A DNA stretch of 64,000 bases, from positions 87,347 to 151,346 of the forward strand of contig JJOH01000018.1 of the NCBI GenBank assembly GCA_000696115.1. The letters are read 5' to 3'. This stretch comes from Streptomyces olindensis. GTDB taxonomy: Bacteria; Actinomycetota; Actinomycetes; Streptomycetales; Streptomycetaceae. The notes beneath the pieces were generated by a model. That model was not told where the DNA came from and did no database searches. It saw only the letters and a list, made by a program, of their open reading frames with translations. The translations under genes and the position numbers were made by a program. Of this stretch, positions 27,375 through 35,900 are shown one piece after another. Each line of letters starts with the position of its first letter. Position 1 is the stretch's first letter.

Positions 27375-27779
27375 ATGACCACCACCCAGGAGCGCGGGGA
27401 AGGGCTCGACGACCTCCCGTACAACGTGTTCGCCAAGGCCTGTCCCTCGCGCGGCACGCTGGAGCACGTCACGGGCCGCTGGGGCGGACTCACGCTGGGC
27501 GCCCTGTACGAGGGCTCGCTGCGCTTCAACGAGCTGCGCCGCCGCGTCGACGGCGTCAGCGAGAAGATGCTCTCCCAGACGCTGCACGCGCTGGAGCGCG
27601 ACGGCCTGGTGCACCGCGAGGCCCAGCCGACCAACCCGCCCCGCGTGGACTACGAACTGACGCCGCTGGGGCGCGGGATCGCCGAGCGGCTGCTGGACCT
27701 CATCCACTTCGTGGAAGGCCGGATGGACGACGTGCTCGCCGCGCGCGAGCGCTACGACGAGACCCGCGGCGCCCGCTGA
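27375..27779 (+). CDS. HxlR-family winged-helix transcriptional regulator
   Basis: This 134-residue regulator has the HxlR signature: an N-terminal Cys (FAKACPSRGTLEHVTGRWGG), RFNELRRRVDGVSEKMLSQTLHALERDGLV as the winged helix (here given in two overlapping parts of the motif), and the PPRVDYELTPLG wing. The Cys is redox or electrophile sensing in some relatives. It is divergent from the flavodoxin gene and overlaps the 3' end of mutM by 28 bases, tail to tail. Confidence 0.93.
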   Translation: MTTTQERGEGLDDLPYNVFAKACPSRGTLEHVTGRWGGLTLGALYEGSLRFNELRRRVDGVSEKMLSQTLHALERDGLVHREAQPTNPPRVDYELTPLGRGIAERLLDLIHFVEGRMDDVLAARERYDETRGAR

Positions 27780-28612
27780 CACGTCGGGCAGAAGTAGCTC
27801 GACCGGTTCATCCAGGCCCGGCGGCGCAGGGGCGTGCCGCAGCGCCGGCAGGGCAGGCCCTCACGGCCGTACGCGTCGAGGGACCGGTCGAAGTAGCCCG
27901 ACTCGCCGTTGACGTTGACGTAGAGGCTGTCGAAGCTGGTGCCGCCCACGGCGAGGGCCGCGTTCATCACGTCCCGTACGTGGCCCAGGAGCATCAGGGT
28001 GCGCGGGCGCGTGAAGGTCGCGGTCGGGCGCTCGTAGTGGATGCGGGCGCGCCACAGGGCCTCGTCCGCGTAGATGTTGCCGACGCCGCTGATCAGCGAC
28101 TGGTCGAGCAGGGCCCGCTTGATCGTGGACCGCTTGCGGCGCAGCGCCTGGTGGAAGGCCTCGTCGTCGAAGAGCGGGTCGAGCGGGTCACGGGCGATGT
28201 GCGCGATGACGTCGGGCAGCCCGTCGGGGGTGTTGTCGTGCAGCGACAGGCCGCCGAAGGTGCGCTGGTCGACGAAGCGGAGTTCGGTGTCGAGGGCGTC
28301 GGTGAAGCGGACGCGGATGCGCAGGTGCTTCTCGTCCGGGGCCGTGTGCGGCTGGACCAGCAGCTGGCCGCTCATGCCGAGGTGGGCCAGGATCGACTGG
28401 TCCGTGTCCTCCAGGGGCAGCCACAGGTACTTGCCTCGGCGGCTCGGGACGCCGATGCGGTGGCCCTTGAGCCGGTGCGCGAAGTCGTCGGCGCCACCGA
28501 GGTGGCGGCGCACGGCGCGCGGGTGCAGCACCTCGGTCTCGGCGACGGTCCGGTGGGCGACCCACCGCTCCAGGCCGCGCCGTACGACCTCGACCTCGGG
28601 CAACTCGGGCAT
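27752..28612 (-). CDS. mutM: Formamidopyrimidine-DNA glycosylase
   Basis: MutM removes 8-oxoguanine and ring-opened purines from DNA. The ATG at 28610-28612 must be the start, because the mature enzyme needs Pro as its first residue (PELPEVEVVRRG). An ATG two codons upstream would bury the catalytic Pro. The helix-two-turn-helix (ISGVGNIYADEALW) and the C-terminal zinc finger (CRRCGTPL, then CPTCQ) are present. The length is 286 residues. Confidence 0.95.
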   Translation of the reverse strand: MPELPEVEVVRRGLERWVAHRTVAETEVLHPRAVRRHLGGADDFAHRLKGHRIGVPSRRGKYLWLPLEDTDQSILAHLGMSGQLLVQPHTAPDEKHLRIRVRFTDALDTELRFVDQRTFGGLSLHDNTPDGLPDVIAHIARDPLDPLFDDEAFHQALRRKRSTIKRALLDQSLISGVGNIYADEALWRARIHYERPTATFTRPRTLMLLGHVRDVMNAALAVGGTSFDSLYVNVNGESGYFDRSLDAYGREGLPCRRCGTPLRRRAWMNRSSYFCPTCQRAPRVSS

Positions 28613-28642
28613 GGGCATCCCCCGTCACGAACCTGCGGACGA

Positions 28643-28680
28643 CCCGAGCGCCCGCCCCCGGGCAGGGGCGGGCGCTCGGG
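28643..28680. terminator. Strong hairpin between rnc and mutM
   Basis: A perfect 16-base stem (28643-28658 with 28665-28680, six-base loop) lies between the rnc stop and the mutM start on the minus strand. It should terminate the rpmF-rnc transcript or attenuate reading into mutM. As a long double-stranded RNA, it could also be an RNase III substrate. Confidence 0.75.
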
Positions 28681-28726
28681 TGCGCTGTGCTGTGGCCGGA
28701 CGCCCGGTGCGGGCGGCCGGCTCGTC

Positions 28727-29566
28727 TCAGCCGTCGACGGTGCTGCCGTCGACGGCCGTGTGGGCGGCCTGCGCGGCTGCCGTCTGCGTCGCCTCGGCGT
28801 CCTTCGCCGCCTTGGCGCGCTCGTCCGCCGCGGCCCGGATGGACCGCCAGGCGGACTCGGCGGCCTGCTGCTCCGCCTCCTTCTTGCTGCGGCCGGTGCC
28901 GGTGCCGTACGAGACGCCTCCGACGCGGGCGGCAGCAGTGAAGGTCTTCTCGTCGTCGGGGCCGGTCTCCGTGACCAGGTACTCGGGGACGCCGAGCCCC
29001 TCGGTCGCGGTGAGCTCCTGGAGACTGGTCTTCCAGTCCAGGCCGGCTCCGAGGTTCGAGGACTTCTCGATCAGGGGGTCGAACAGGCGGTGCACCAGCT
29101 CCGCCGCCGAGTCCAGGCCCTGGTCGAGGTAGACCGCGCCGATCACCGCTTCCAGGGTGTCGGCCAGGATGGACGCCTTGTCCCGCCCGCCCGTGCCCTC
29201 TTCACCGCGGCCGAGCCGGATGAAGGAGCCCAGGTCGAGCCCGCGGCCCACCTCGGCGAGCGCACGCGAGTTCACCACCGCGGCCCGCAGCTTGGCCAGC
29301 TGGCCTTCCGGCAGGTCGGGGTGGGTGCGGTACAGCGTGTCCGTGACCACGAGGCCGAGGACGGAGTCCCCGAGGAACTCCAGGCGCTCGTTGGTCGGCA
29401 GACCGCCGTTCTCGTATGCGTACGACCGGTGGGTCAGTGCGCGCACCAGAAGGGCGGACTCGACCTTGTAGCCGAGCCGCCCTTCCAGAAGCGTGTGGGA
29501 CGAGGCCTGGTTGTCCGCCGGAGCACTCCCGCTGACGCGGGAAGACTTGTTCTTAGGCGTGGACAC
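28727..29566 (-). CDS. rnc: Ribonuclease III
   Basis: RNase III cuts double-stranded RNA and processes rRNA. In S. coelicolor the gene is also known as absB because mutants fail to make antibiotics. The 279-residue protein has the catalytic signature NERLEFLGDSVLGL and the acidic DTLEAVIGAVY segment, then a C-terminal double-stranded RNA-binding domain (TSLQELTATEG, GRSKKEAEQQAA). An Ala-rich tail ends it. The GTG at 29564-29566 with AGAGG upstream is the start. It follows rpmF by 19 bases. Confidence 0.96.
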   Translation of the reverse strand: MSTPKNKSSRVSGSAPADNQASSHTLLEGRLGYKVESALLVRALTHRSYAYENGGLPTNERLEFLGDSVLGLVVTDTLYRTHPDLPEGQLAKLRAAVVNSRALAEVGRGLDLGSFIRLGRGEEGTGGRDKASILADTLEAVIGAVYLDQGLDSAAELVHRLFDPLIEKSSNLGAGLDWKTSLQELTATEGLGVPEYLVTETGPDDEKTFTAAARVGGVSYGTGTGRSKKEAEQQAAESAWRSIRAAADERAKAAKDAEATQTAAAQAAHTAVDGSTVDG

Positions 29567-29585
29567 AGTGCCTCTCACCAGCCGC

Positions 29586-29759
29586 TCAGACCTCGAGGAC
29601 CTGGCGCTTGTTGTAGGTGCCGCACGACGGGCACGCGATGTGCTGCAGCTTGGGCTCGTGGCAGCGCTCGCACGCAACCAGGGTGGGGACCGCAGCCTTC
29701 CACTGCGACCGGCGGTGGCGCGTGTTGCTGCGCGACATCTTCCGCTTCGGAACAGCCAC
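29586..29759 (-). CDS. rpmF: 50S ribosomal protein L32
   Basis: This 57-residue L32 starts with GTG (VAVPKRKMSRSNTRHRRSQ). It has four cysteines (Cys30, Cys33, Cys43, Cys46) that form a zinc ribbon, so it is the zinc-binding form. It lies between the DUF177 gene (two bases apart) and rnc, the common order DUF177-rpmF-rnc. Confidence 0.97.
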   Translation of the reverse strand: MAVPKRKMSRSNTRHRRSQWKAAVPTLVACERCHEPKLQHIACPSCGTYNKRQVLEV

Positions 29760-29761
29760 GG

Positions 29762-30406
29762 CTACTTCTCCTGCTTCTCGTCGACGCCCGCTTCGGCGCC
29801 GCTCATCTCGTCCTTCTCGCCGTCCGACATGGTGTCGGCGAGTCCCTGCAATGCCGCCCAACGGATGTCGACGGCGTCGTGGTGGTGGTCCGGGTCGTCC
29901 GCCAGCCGCGCGCCGCACTCGGCGCACAGACCAGGGCAGTCTTCCTGGCACACCGGCTGCATCGGCAGTGCGAGCACCACCGCATCACGCAGCACGGGCT
30001 CGAGGTCGAACAGGCCGTCCTCGAGGAAGAGCCTGTCCTCGTCGTCCTCGGCGTCGTCGCCCGGTTCCGCGATCACGCGGCCCCGGTCGTCGGCGTCAGG
30101 GTACGAGAACATCTCCTGGAAGTCCGCTTCGAGCTGCTGCTCCAGCGGCTCCAGACACCTTACGCACTCCCCCTCGGCCGTGGCACGGGCGGTGCCTGTG
30201 ACGAGCACCCCTTCCATGACCGACTCCAGGCGGAGTTCCAGCTCCACCGGGGCGCCTTCCGGCACTCCGATGACTCCCTTGATACCGAGGTCCTGGGGAG
30301 CGTCGACCGTACGGGTCAGGCGCTGCAGCGCACCAGGCCGCCGACCCAGCTCGTGCGTGTCGAACACGAGGGGGTTGCGGTGGTCGAGGCGGGCGTTCAG
30401 GGCCAT
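29762..30406 (-). CDS. DUF177 (YceD) family protein
   Basis: This 214-residue protein is the conserved gene that precedes rpmF in most bacteria. It is linked to 23S rRNA accumulation in plants and E. coli. The typical cysteine motifs are ECVRCLEPLEQ and CQEDCPGLCAECG, which probably bind zinc. An Asp/Glu-rich stretch sits in the middle. The biochemical activity is not known. Confidence 0.9.
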   Translation of the reverse strand: MALNARLDHRNPLVFDTHELGRRPGALQRLTRTVDAPQDLGIKGVIGVPEGAPVELELRLESVMEGVLVTGTARATAEGECVRCLEPLEQQLEADFQEMFSYPDADDRGRVIAEPGDDAEDDEDRLFLEDGLFDLEPVLRDAVVLALPMQPVCQEDCPGLCAECGARLADDPDHHHDAVDIRWAALQGLADTMSDGEKDEMSGAEAGVDEKQEK

Positions 30407-30535
30407 TCCTGCTTTCGATCTGCTGAGCTCGGGGGGACGCCGCCCTTCGGTGTTCCCGGGCAGCGGTGATCGCGGACGTACTCGCGACCGAAGAGCCAGG
30501 ATACTGGACCTTTCGCCGTCGGCCCAATCCGGTGC

Positions 30536-31603
30536 TCAGCCCTGGCCGCGGCCCTGCTCGTAGGCCCGCAGCTGCTCGGCGCTGATCATGCTGGTGTCGA
30601 AGAGGCTGGTCTCGTCCAGGGCGTATCCCTGGTGGCCCTGGTGGCTCTGGTGCCCCTGCTGCGGCTGCTGCTGTGCCTGGTTCGGGTCGTAGCCGCCCTG
30701 CTGGGGGTCGTAGCCCTGGTAGGCGTAGGGATCGGCCTGCTGGTAGCCGTACGGGTCCTGCTGGGCGGCGTAATCCGGCTGCTGGTAGCCGCCGTAGGGG
30801 TCGGGCTGCTGCTGGTAGCCGTAGGCAGGCTGGGGCTGTGCGTAGTCCTGCTGCTGGGCGGGCTGCTCGGCCGGGGGCTTCTCCTCCGCGAGGGCGGCCA
30901 GGCCGGCGAGGTAGTCGGCGTCGCTGGAGTGCTGGACGGTGCTGGTGTCGTCGGCGAGGGCGCCGAGGTCGTCGGTGGCGATCCGGCCGTGCAGCTTCTG
31001 CCGGCCGCGGCCGACGGCCTCCAGGGTCTTGGCGAGGACCGCCTCGAACGCGCCGAGCTTGGCGTCGACGTACTCGTCGGCGGTACGGCGCTGGGTCTCC
31101 GGGTCGTGGCTGCGCTCGGGGGCGTCCTCGTCCTCGTAGCCCTGCTCGTCGGTGCCGGGGCCGGTGCCGAGGAGCTTCTCGCGGCCGCGGCCGACGGAGC
31201 CGAGGGTCTTGGTGAGGACGACCTCGAAGTTGGCGAGCTTGGAGTCGACGTAGTCGTCGGCCTCGGCGCGGATCTCCTCGGCCTCCTGGCGGGCCTCGGC
31301 GAGGATCCGGTCGGCCTCGGCCTGGGAGCGGCGGGCGACCTCGGTGTCGGAGATCAGCGAGCCCCGCTCGGCGTGCGCGCTCTCGATGATCCGCTGGGCC
31401 TCCTGGCGGGCCTGCTCGACCATCTGCTCGCGGCCGCCGATCAGCTCCTGGGCCTGGGCGAGGGAGTCGGGCAGCGCCGCGCGGACCTCTTCCAGCATGG
31501 AGAGCAGTTCGGCGCGGTTGACCACGCACGAGGCCGACATGGGCATGGACCGGGCGCCGGAGATCGCGGTGACGATCTCGTCGAGCTTCTTCTGCACGTC
31601 CAC
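30536..31603 (-). CDS. DivIVA-like coiled-coil protein with Gln/Tyr/Pro-rich tail
   Basis: This 355-residue protein starts with GTG (VDVQKKLDEIVTAIS). Residues 30-115 are a long charged coiled coil (EQARQEAQRIIESAHAE, ADRILAEARQEAEE) like that of DivIVA-type cell-pole proteins. Residues 118-146 and 178-206 are an internal duplication with about 20 of 29 residues identical. From about residue 245, a tail of repeated YQQ, DPYG and QQ units is low complexity. The equivalent S. coelicolor gene lies between coaD and DUF177. A role in cytoskeleton or envelope organisation is inferred only. Confidence 0.8.
   Translation of the reverse strand: MDVQKKLDEIVTAISGARSMPMSASCVVNRAELLSMLEEVRAALPDSLAQAQELIGGREQMVEQARQEAQRIIESAHAERGSLISDTEVARRSQAEADRILAEARQEAEEIRAEADDYVDSKLANFEVVLTKTLGSVGRGREKLLGTGPGTDEQGYEDEDAPERSHDPETQRRTADEYVDAKLGAFEAVLAKTLEAVGRGRQKLHGRIATDDLGALADDTSTVQHSSDADYLAGLAALAEEKPPAEQPAQQQDYAQPQPAYGYQQQPDPYGGYQQPDYAAQQDPYGYQQADPYAYQGYDPQQGGYDPNQAQQQPQQGHQSHQGHQGYALDETSLFDTSMISAEQLRAYEQGRGQG
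30986..31252 (-). repeat. Internal duplication in the DivIVA-like gene
   Basis: Two segments (31166-31252 and 30986-31072) code for 29-residue units of the form YVDxKLxxFExVLxKTL followed by VGRGR. They are separated by 31 acidic residues. Confidence 0.85.
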
Positions 31604-31724
31604 CGTGTGCTCGCCACTCTCTACAGATGCGTTGGAGACGGACGGGACGACTGTACGGCCACGGGGTCACCGGCGGACACCGGGTGACGGCTTGTCAGGC
31701 TCCCGGGGGGCGCCCGGGACGCGT

Positions 31725-32204
31725 TCAGTCCTTCCGCAGGCGCTCGGTGAGGGCCTGGAGGACCTCGGCGGGCACCAGGTGGGAGACGTCGCCGCCCCAG
31801 GTCGCGACCTCCTTGACCAGGGAGGACGACAGGAAGCTGTAGGTGGGGTTGGTGGGGATGAAGAGGGTCTCCACGCCCGAGAGGCCGTTGTTCATCTGGG
31901 CCATCTGCAGCTCGTAGTCGAAGTCGCTGACCGCGCGCAGGCCCTTCACGATGGCCGGGATGTCGCGCTGCTTGCAGAAGTCGACGAGCAGGCCGTGGAA
32001 GGCCTCGACGCGGACGTTGCCGTACTCGGCGGTGACCCGGCGGATCAGGTCGATCCGCTCGTCGATCTCGAACAGGCCCTTCTTCGACTGGTTGATCATC
32101 ACCGCGACGTAGACCTCGTCGTACAGCCTGGAGGCGCGGGAGATGATGTCGAGGTGTCCGTTGGTGATCGGGTCGAACGACCCGGGACAGACGGCGCGGC
32201 GCAC
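31725..32204 (-). CDS. coaD: Phosphopantetheine adenylyltransferase
   Basis: CoaD makes dephospho-CoA from 4'-phosphopantetheine and ATP. The 159-residue protein starts VRRAVCPGSFDPITNGHLD, with the T/HxGH nucleotidyltransferase motif (TNGH). The second motif is YSFLSSSLVKEVA. The GTG at 32202-32204 has GAGGGA seven bases upstream and gives the usual length. An ATG at 32232-32234 overlaps the rsmD stop (ATGA) and would add ten residues, so it is an alternative start. Confidence 0.96.
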   Translation of the reverse strand: MRRAVCPGSFDPITNGHLDIISRASRLYDEVYVAVMINQSKKGLFEIDERIDLIRRVTAEYGNVRVEAFHGLLVDFCKQRDIPAIVKGLRAVSDFDYELQMAQMNNGLSGVETLFIPTNPTYSFLSSSLVKEVATWGGDVSHLVPAEVLQALTERLRKD

Positions 32205-32230
32205 TTGTGATCCCTCGCTCTCCGGTCCGG

Positions 32231-32818
32231 TCATCGTGCGTCTTCGCACGTAGAGGCGGCGCGACCGTACCAAAACGTTCCCTCGCCGTAGCGACGGGCC
32301 CGGAGGGGTTCGAAACCCTCGGGCCATCGGAATTCGCCGCCTCTGGTGCTGCGCTCCACGGTGACGAGGGCTTCCTCGGCGAGCCAGCCCTCCGAGCGGA
32401 GTGTGAGGAGGATCTCCCGAAGATCGTCGTCCGTGACGGCGTACGGGGGGTCGAGGAAGACCAGGTCGTACGGGTCGCCGGGTGGTGTGGTGCGGATGAT
32501 CTGTTCTGCTTTGCCCGCTCTGACCTCGGCGCCGGGGAGGCCGAGGTTCCTGACGTTCTCCCGGACCGTGCGGACGGCTTTGGCGTCGGCCTCGACGAGG
32601 AGGGTGTGGCCGGCGCCGCGGGAGAGGGCCTCCAGCCCGACGGCTCCTGATCCCGCGTAGAGGTCGAGGACGCGTTCGCCCTCCAGGGGGCCGCCGAGGA
32701 GGGACTGCCAGGTGGAGAAGAGGCCTTCGCGCGCGCGGTCGGAGGTGGGGCGGGTGCCTGTCCCTGGCGGGACGGCCAGGCGGCGTCCGCCGGCCTGGCC
32801 GGCGATCACGCGGGTCAT
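32231..32818 (-). CDS. rsmD: 16S rRNA (guanine-966-N2) methyltransferase
   Basis: RsmD methylates G966 of 16S rRNA. The 195-residue protein shows the SAM-binding motif VLDLYAGSGAVGLEALSRGA and the catalytic tetrapeptide in VFLDPPY. The N-terminal RVIAGQAGGRRL is typical. It is followed by coaD with overlapping codons, as in many bacteria. Confidence 0.95.
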   Translation of the reverse strand: MTRVIAGQAGGRRLAVPPGTGTRPTSDRAREGLFSTWQSLLGGPLEGERVLDLYAGSGAVGLEALSRGAGHTLLVEADAKAVRTVRENVRNLGLPGAEVRAGKAEQIIRTTPPGDPYDLVFLDPPYAVTDDDLREILLTLRSEGWLAEEALVTVERSTRGGEFRWPEGFEPLRARRYGEGTFWYGRAASTCEDAR

Positions 32819-32854
32819 CTTTGGTCCTTGATGGTCGGCGGCTTTCCGGTATCA

Positions 32855-32920
32855 GTGTGGCCGGTCGCGCCCGCGCGGCGGTAGCCGAATACGAGGTACA
32901 GCCCCGCGCCCCTGGGGCGC
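32855..32920 (+). repeat. Dispersed Streptomyces repeat between recG and rsmD
   Basis: The segment GTGTGGCCGGTCGCGCCCG, continuing to CCCCGCGCCCCTGGGG, nearly matches the copy inside smc. It fills most of the recG-rsmD gap. Confidence 0.7.
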
Positions 32921-32926
32921 CGTCAC

Positions 32927-35900
32927 TCATCCCTTTTCCAGGTACTGCTCCCTCTCCTCGTCCAGTAGGGCGTCCAGAGCCGTCCGGAGGGCCGGGAGGT
33001 GGGTCAGCTCCGGGTCGGCGGCGACCACTGCCGTCGCTTCCTGCCTCGCCTCCGCGATGATCTCCTCGTCGTCGATGACGGCGAGCATGCGCAGGGAGGT
33101 CCTGGCGCCCGACTGGGCCTGGCCGAGGACGTCGCCCTCGCGGCGCTGTTCGAGGTCGATGCGGGAGAGCTCGAAACCGTCGAGCGTGGAGGCCACGGCG
33201 TTCAGGCGCTGGCGGGCGGCGCTCGCCTCGGGCATCTCGGTGACGAGGAGGCAGAGCCCGGGCGCCGAGCCACGGCCGACGCGGCCGCGCAGCTGGTGGA
33301 GCTGGGAGACTCCGAAGCGGTCGGCGTCCATGATCACCATGGCGGTGGCGTTCGGGACGTTGACGCCGACCTCGATGACCGTCGTGGCGACCAGGACGTC
33401 GGTCTCGCCGGCGGCGAAGCGGCGCATGACCGCGTCCTTGTCGTCCGGGTGCATACGGCCGTGCAGGATCTCGACCCGGAGGCCCTGCAGGGGGCCCTTG
33501 GTCAGGTGGTCGGCCACGTCGAGGACGGCGAGGGGCGGGCGCTTCTCGGCGGCGTCCTCCGGGGACTCCGGGGGCTTCTTCTTGCCGGGCTTCTTCGGGT
33601 CGTCCTCCTCGTCGCCGATGCGGGGGCACACGACGTACGCCTGGTGGCCGTTCTCCACCTCCTCGCGGACCCGTTCCCACGCGCGGGTCAGGAAGTGGGG
33701 CTTGTCGGCGGCCGGGACGACATGGCTGGCGATCGGGGAGCGGCCGGCCGGGAGCTGGTCGAGGACCGAGGTCTCCAGGTCGCCGAAGACCGTCATCGCG
33801 ACCGTGCGCGGAATGGGCGTGGCCGTCATGACCAGCAGGTGCGGGGGCTGTTTGCCCTTGCCGCGCAGGGCGTCGCGCTGCTCGACGCCGAAGCGGTGCT
33901 GTTCGTCGACCACGACCAGGCCCAGGTCGTGGAACTGCACCTTGTCCTCGATCAGCGCGTGCGTGCCGATGACGATGCCGGCCTCGCCGGTGGTGAGGTC
34001 CAGGAGGGCCTGGCGGCGGGCGGCCGTGCCCATGGAGCCGGTGAGCAGCACCACCTTGGTGGCCTGCTCGGCCCCGCCCAGCATGCCGCCCTCGGCCAGC
34101 TCGCCCATCATCTCGACGATGGACCGGTGGTGCTGCTGGGCGAGCACTTCGGTGGGGGCGAGCATGGCGGCTTGCCCGCCGGCGTCGACCACGGCGAGCA
34201 TCGCGCGCAGGGCGACCATGGTGTTGTGTGTGACCGTGAAGTTGTCGGTGACGTAGGCATGGCTCGGGTGAGCGACGCTGATGCACTGGACGGGCTTCCG
34301 CCCCACGTACTCGACCGCCCGGATACCGCGTCGGAACGTGTCGTACTTCGGCCTCGGACGCACGCGCTCCGCTTTGCGGGTGAGCCGGAAGGGGGCGTGA
34401 TCGTCGGGCAGGGACACCTGCACGTTGTACGCGGCCTTCTTCGGCAGTACTCGCGCCCGGCCGCCCAGCGAGCGCACGAGCCATGCGACGTCCTCCGCGA
34501 GCCGGCGCGAAGCCGAGCAGAGGGAGACACTCATGCCGTCGGCTTGGATAGTGCCGTCCGTGTCCAGAAGTCCCTGCAGCACGGCGAGACGGTCCTTGAT
34601 CGGAGCGTTCTTGAAAGTTTGAGGGACGAACTTGTCGTGGGACGTCCTTCCCCAGAGTCCCAGGTCGCGCAGGACCTGGATCACCGGGTTGCGCACGCCT
34701 CCGGCACGCTGCTTGAGCTGGATCGTGTAGTCACAGTGCGATCCCTTCACCGGTACCAGTCGGCATTCGGGCGCTACTGCCGCTGCTACCGCGTCACGGA
34801 TCTCGTCGTCGATGGTGGAAAGACGGAGATTGTGCCGAAGCGAACCGCCCCCCAACAGGAGCCCGAACAGGTACGGGTCTAGGGGCAGCCCGGCGTCGCT
34901 GCCGAGATCGACCGGCTTCGCCGGCGGGATGTACCACTTCGAGGACCCGTTGGCCTTGAACGTGTCGAAACGGATCTCCCGGGTCGTCATGACCTTGGGA
35001 GCCTGACCACGGTGCCAACCACAGCTCGTGCCGACGATCCAGAGATGCTCGTCGTCGCACTCGACGGAACTCCCGTCGGACAGGACCAAGCGCCACACAT
35101 CGCGCTCGCCCTGAGGAAAGACGCCATCGATCAGGGCGATGTCCCCGTCCGGCACCACCACCTCGTCGCCAACCCGCAGATCCCCCATGGGACGGAAGCC
35201 CATCGGGGTGAGCACCAGCGAGTCGAGCGGCTGGGCCTTGCCCGATCCGACCTCTCCCTGCAGCAGCCGGTGCATCGGGTGCTCGGTCGCCAGGTCGGCG
35301 AAGATCTCGCGGGAGACCCGCTGCTGGCCCTCGGTGAGGGTGAACGGGAGGCGGGCGTCGAAGGCCGTGAGGAGGCCGTCCGGGGTCGGCTCGCGGGGGA
35401 CCGCCGGGAGTTGGGCGTCCGCGTGGCGGCGGCGGGCGAGGGCGACCTGGAGGACGAAGGCCTCGTCCCACTTGAGGCGGGAGCGGGCGTCCTCGATGTC
35501 GGACTTGGTGTGCGGGCGGTGGATCTTCAGGAGGGCCTCGGGGAGCGGGACCAGGCCGCGGCCCCGGCGCAGGGAGTCGGGCAGCGGGTCGACGGCCTCC
35601 TGGGCGGTGGGCAGGACCGTCTGGATCGCCTTGCCGATCTTCCAGGACTCCAGCTTGGCGGTGGCGGGGTAGATCGGGATCAGGGCGCCCGCCCAGGTCT
35701 CCACGGACTCCTCCGGGTCACCGCGCAGCAACTCGTAGGCCGGGTGGGCGAGTTGGAGGCGGCGGTTGAAGACGGAGACCTTGCCCGCGAACATCGCGCG
35801 GGTGCCCGGCAGGAGCTCCTTGTGGGGCTTGTGAACGCCGTTGCCGAAGAAGACCAGTTGGAGCCGGCCGCTGCCGTCCGTGATCGTGACCTCCAGGCGC

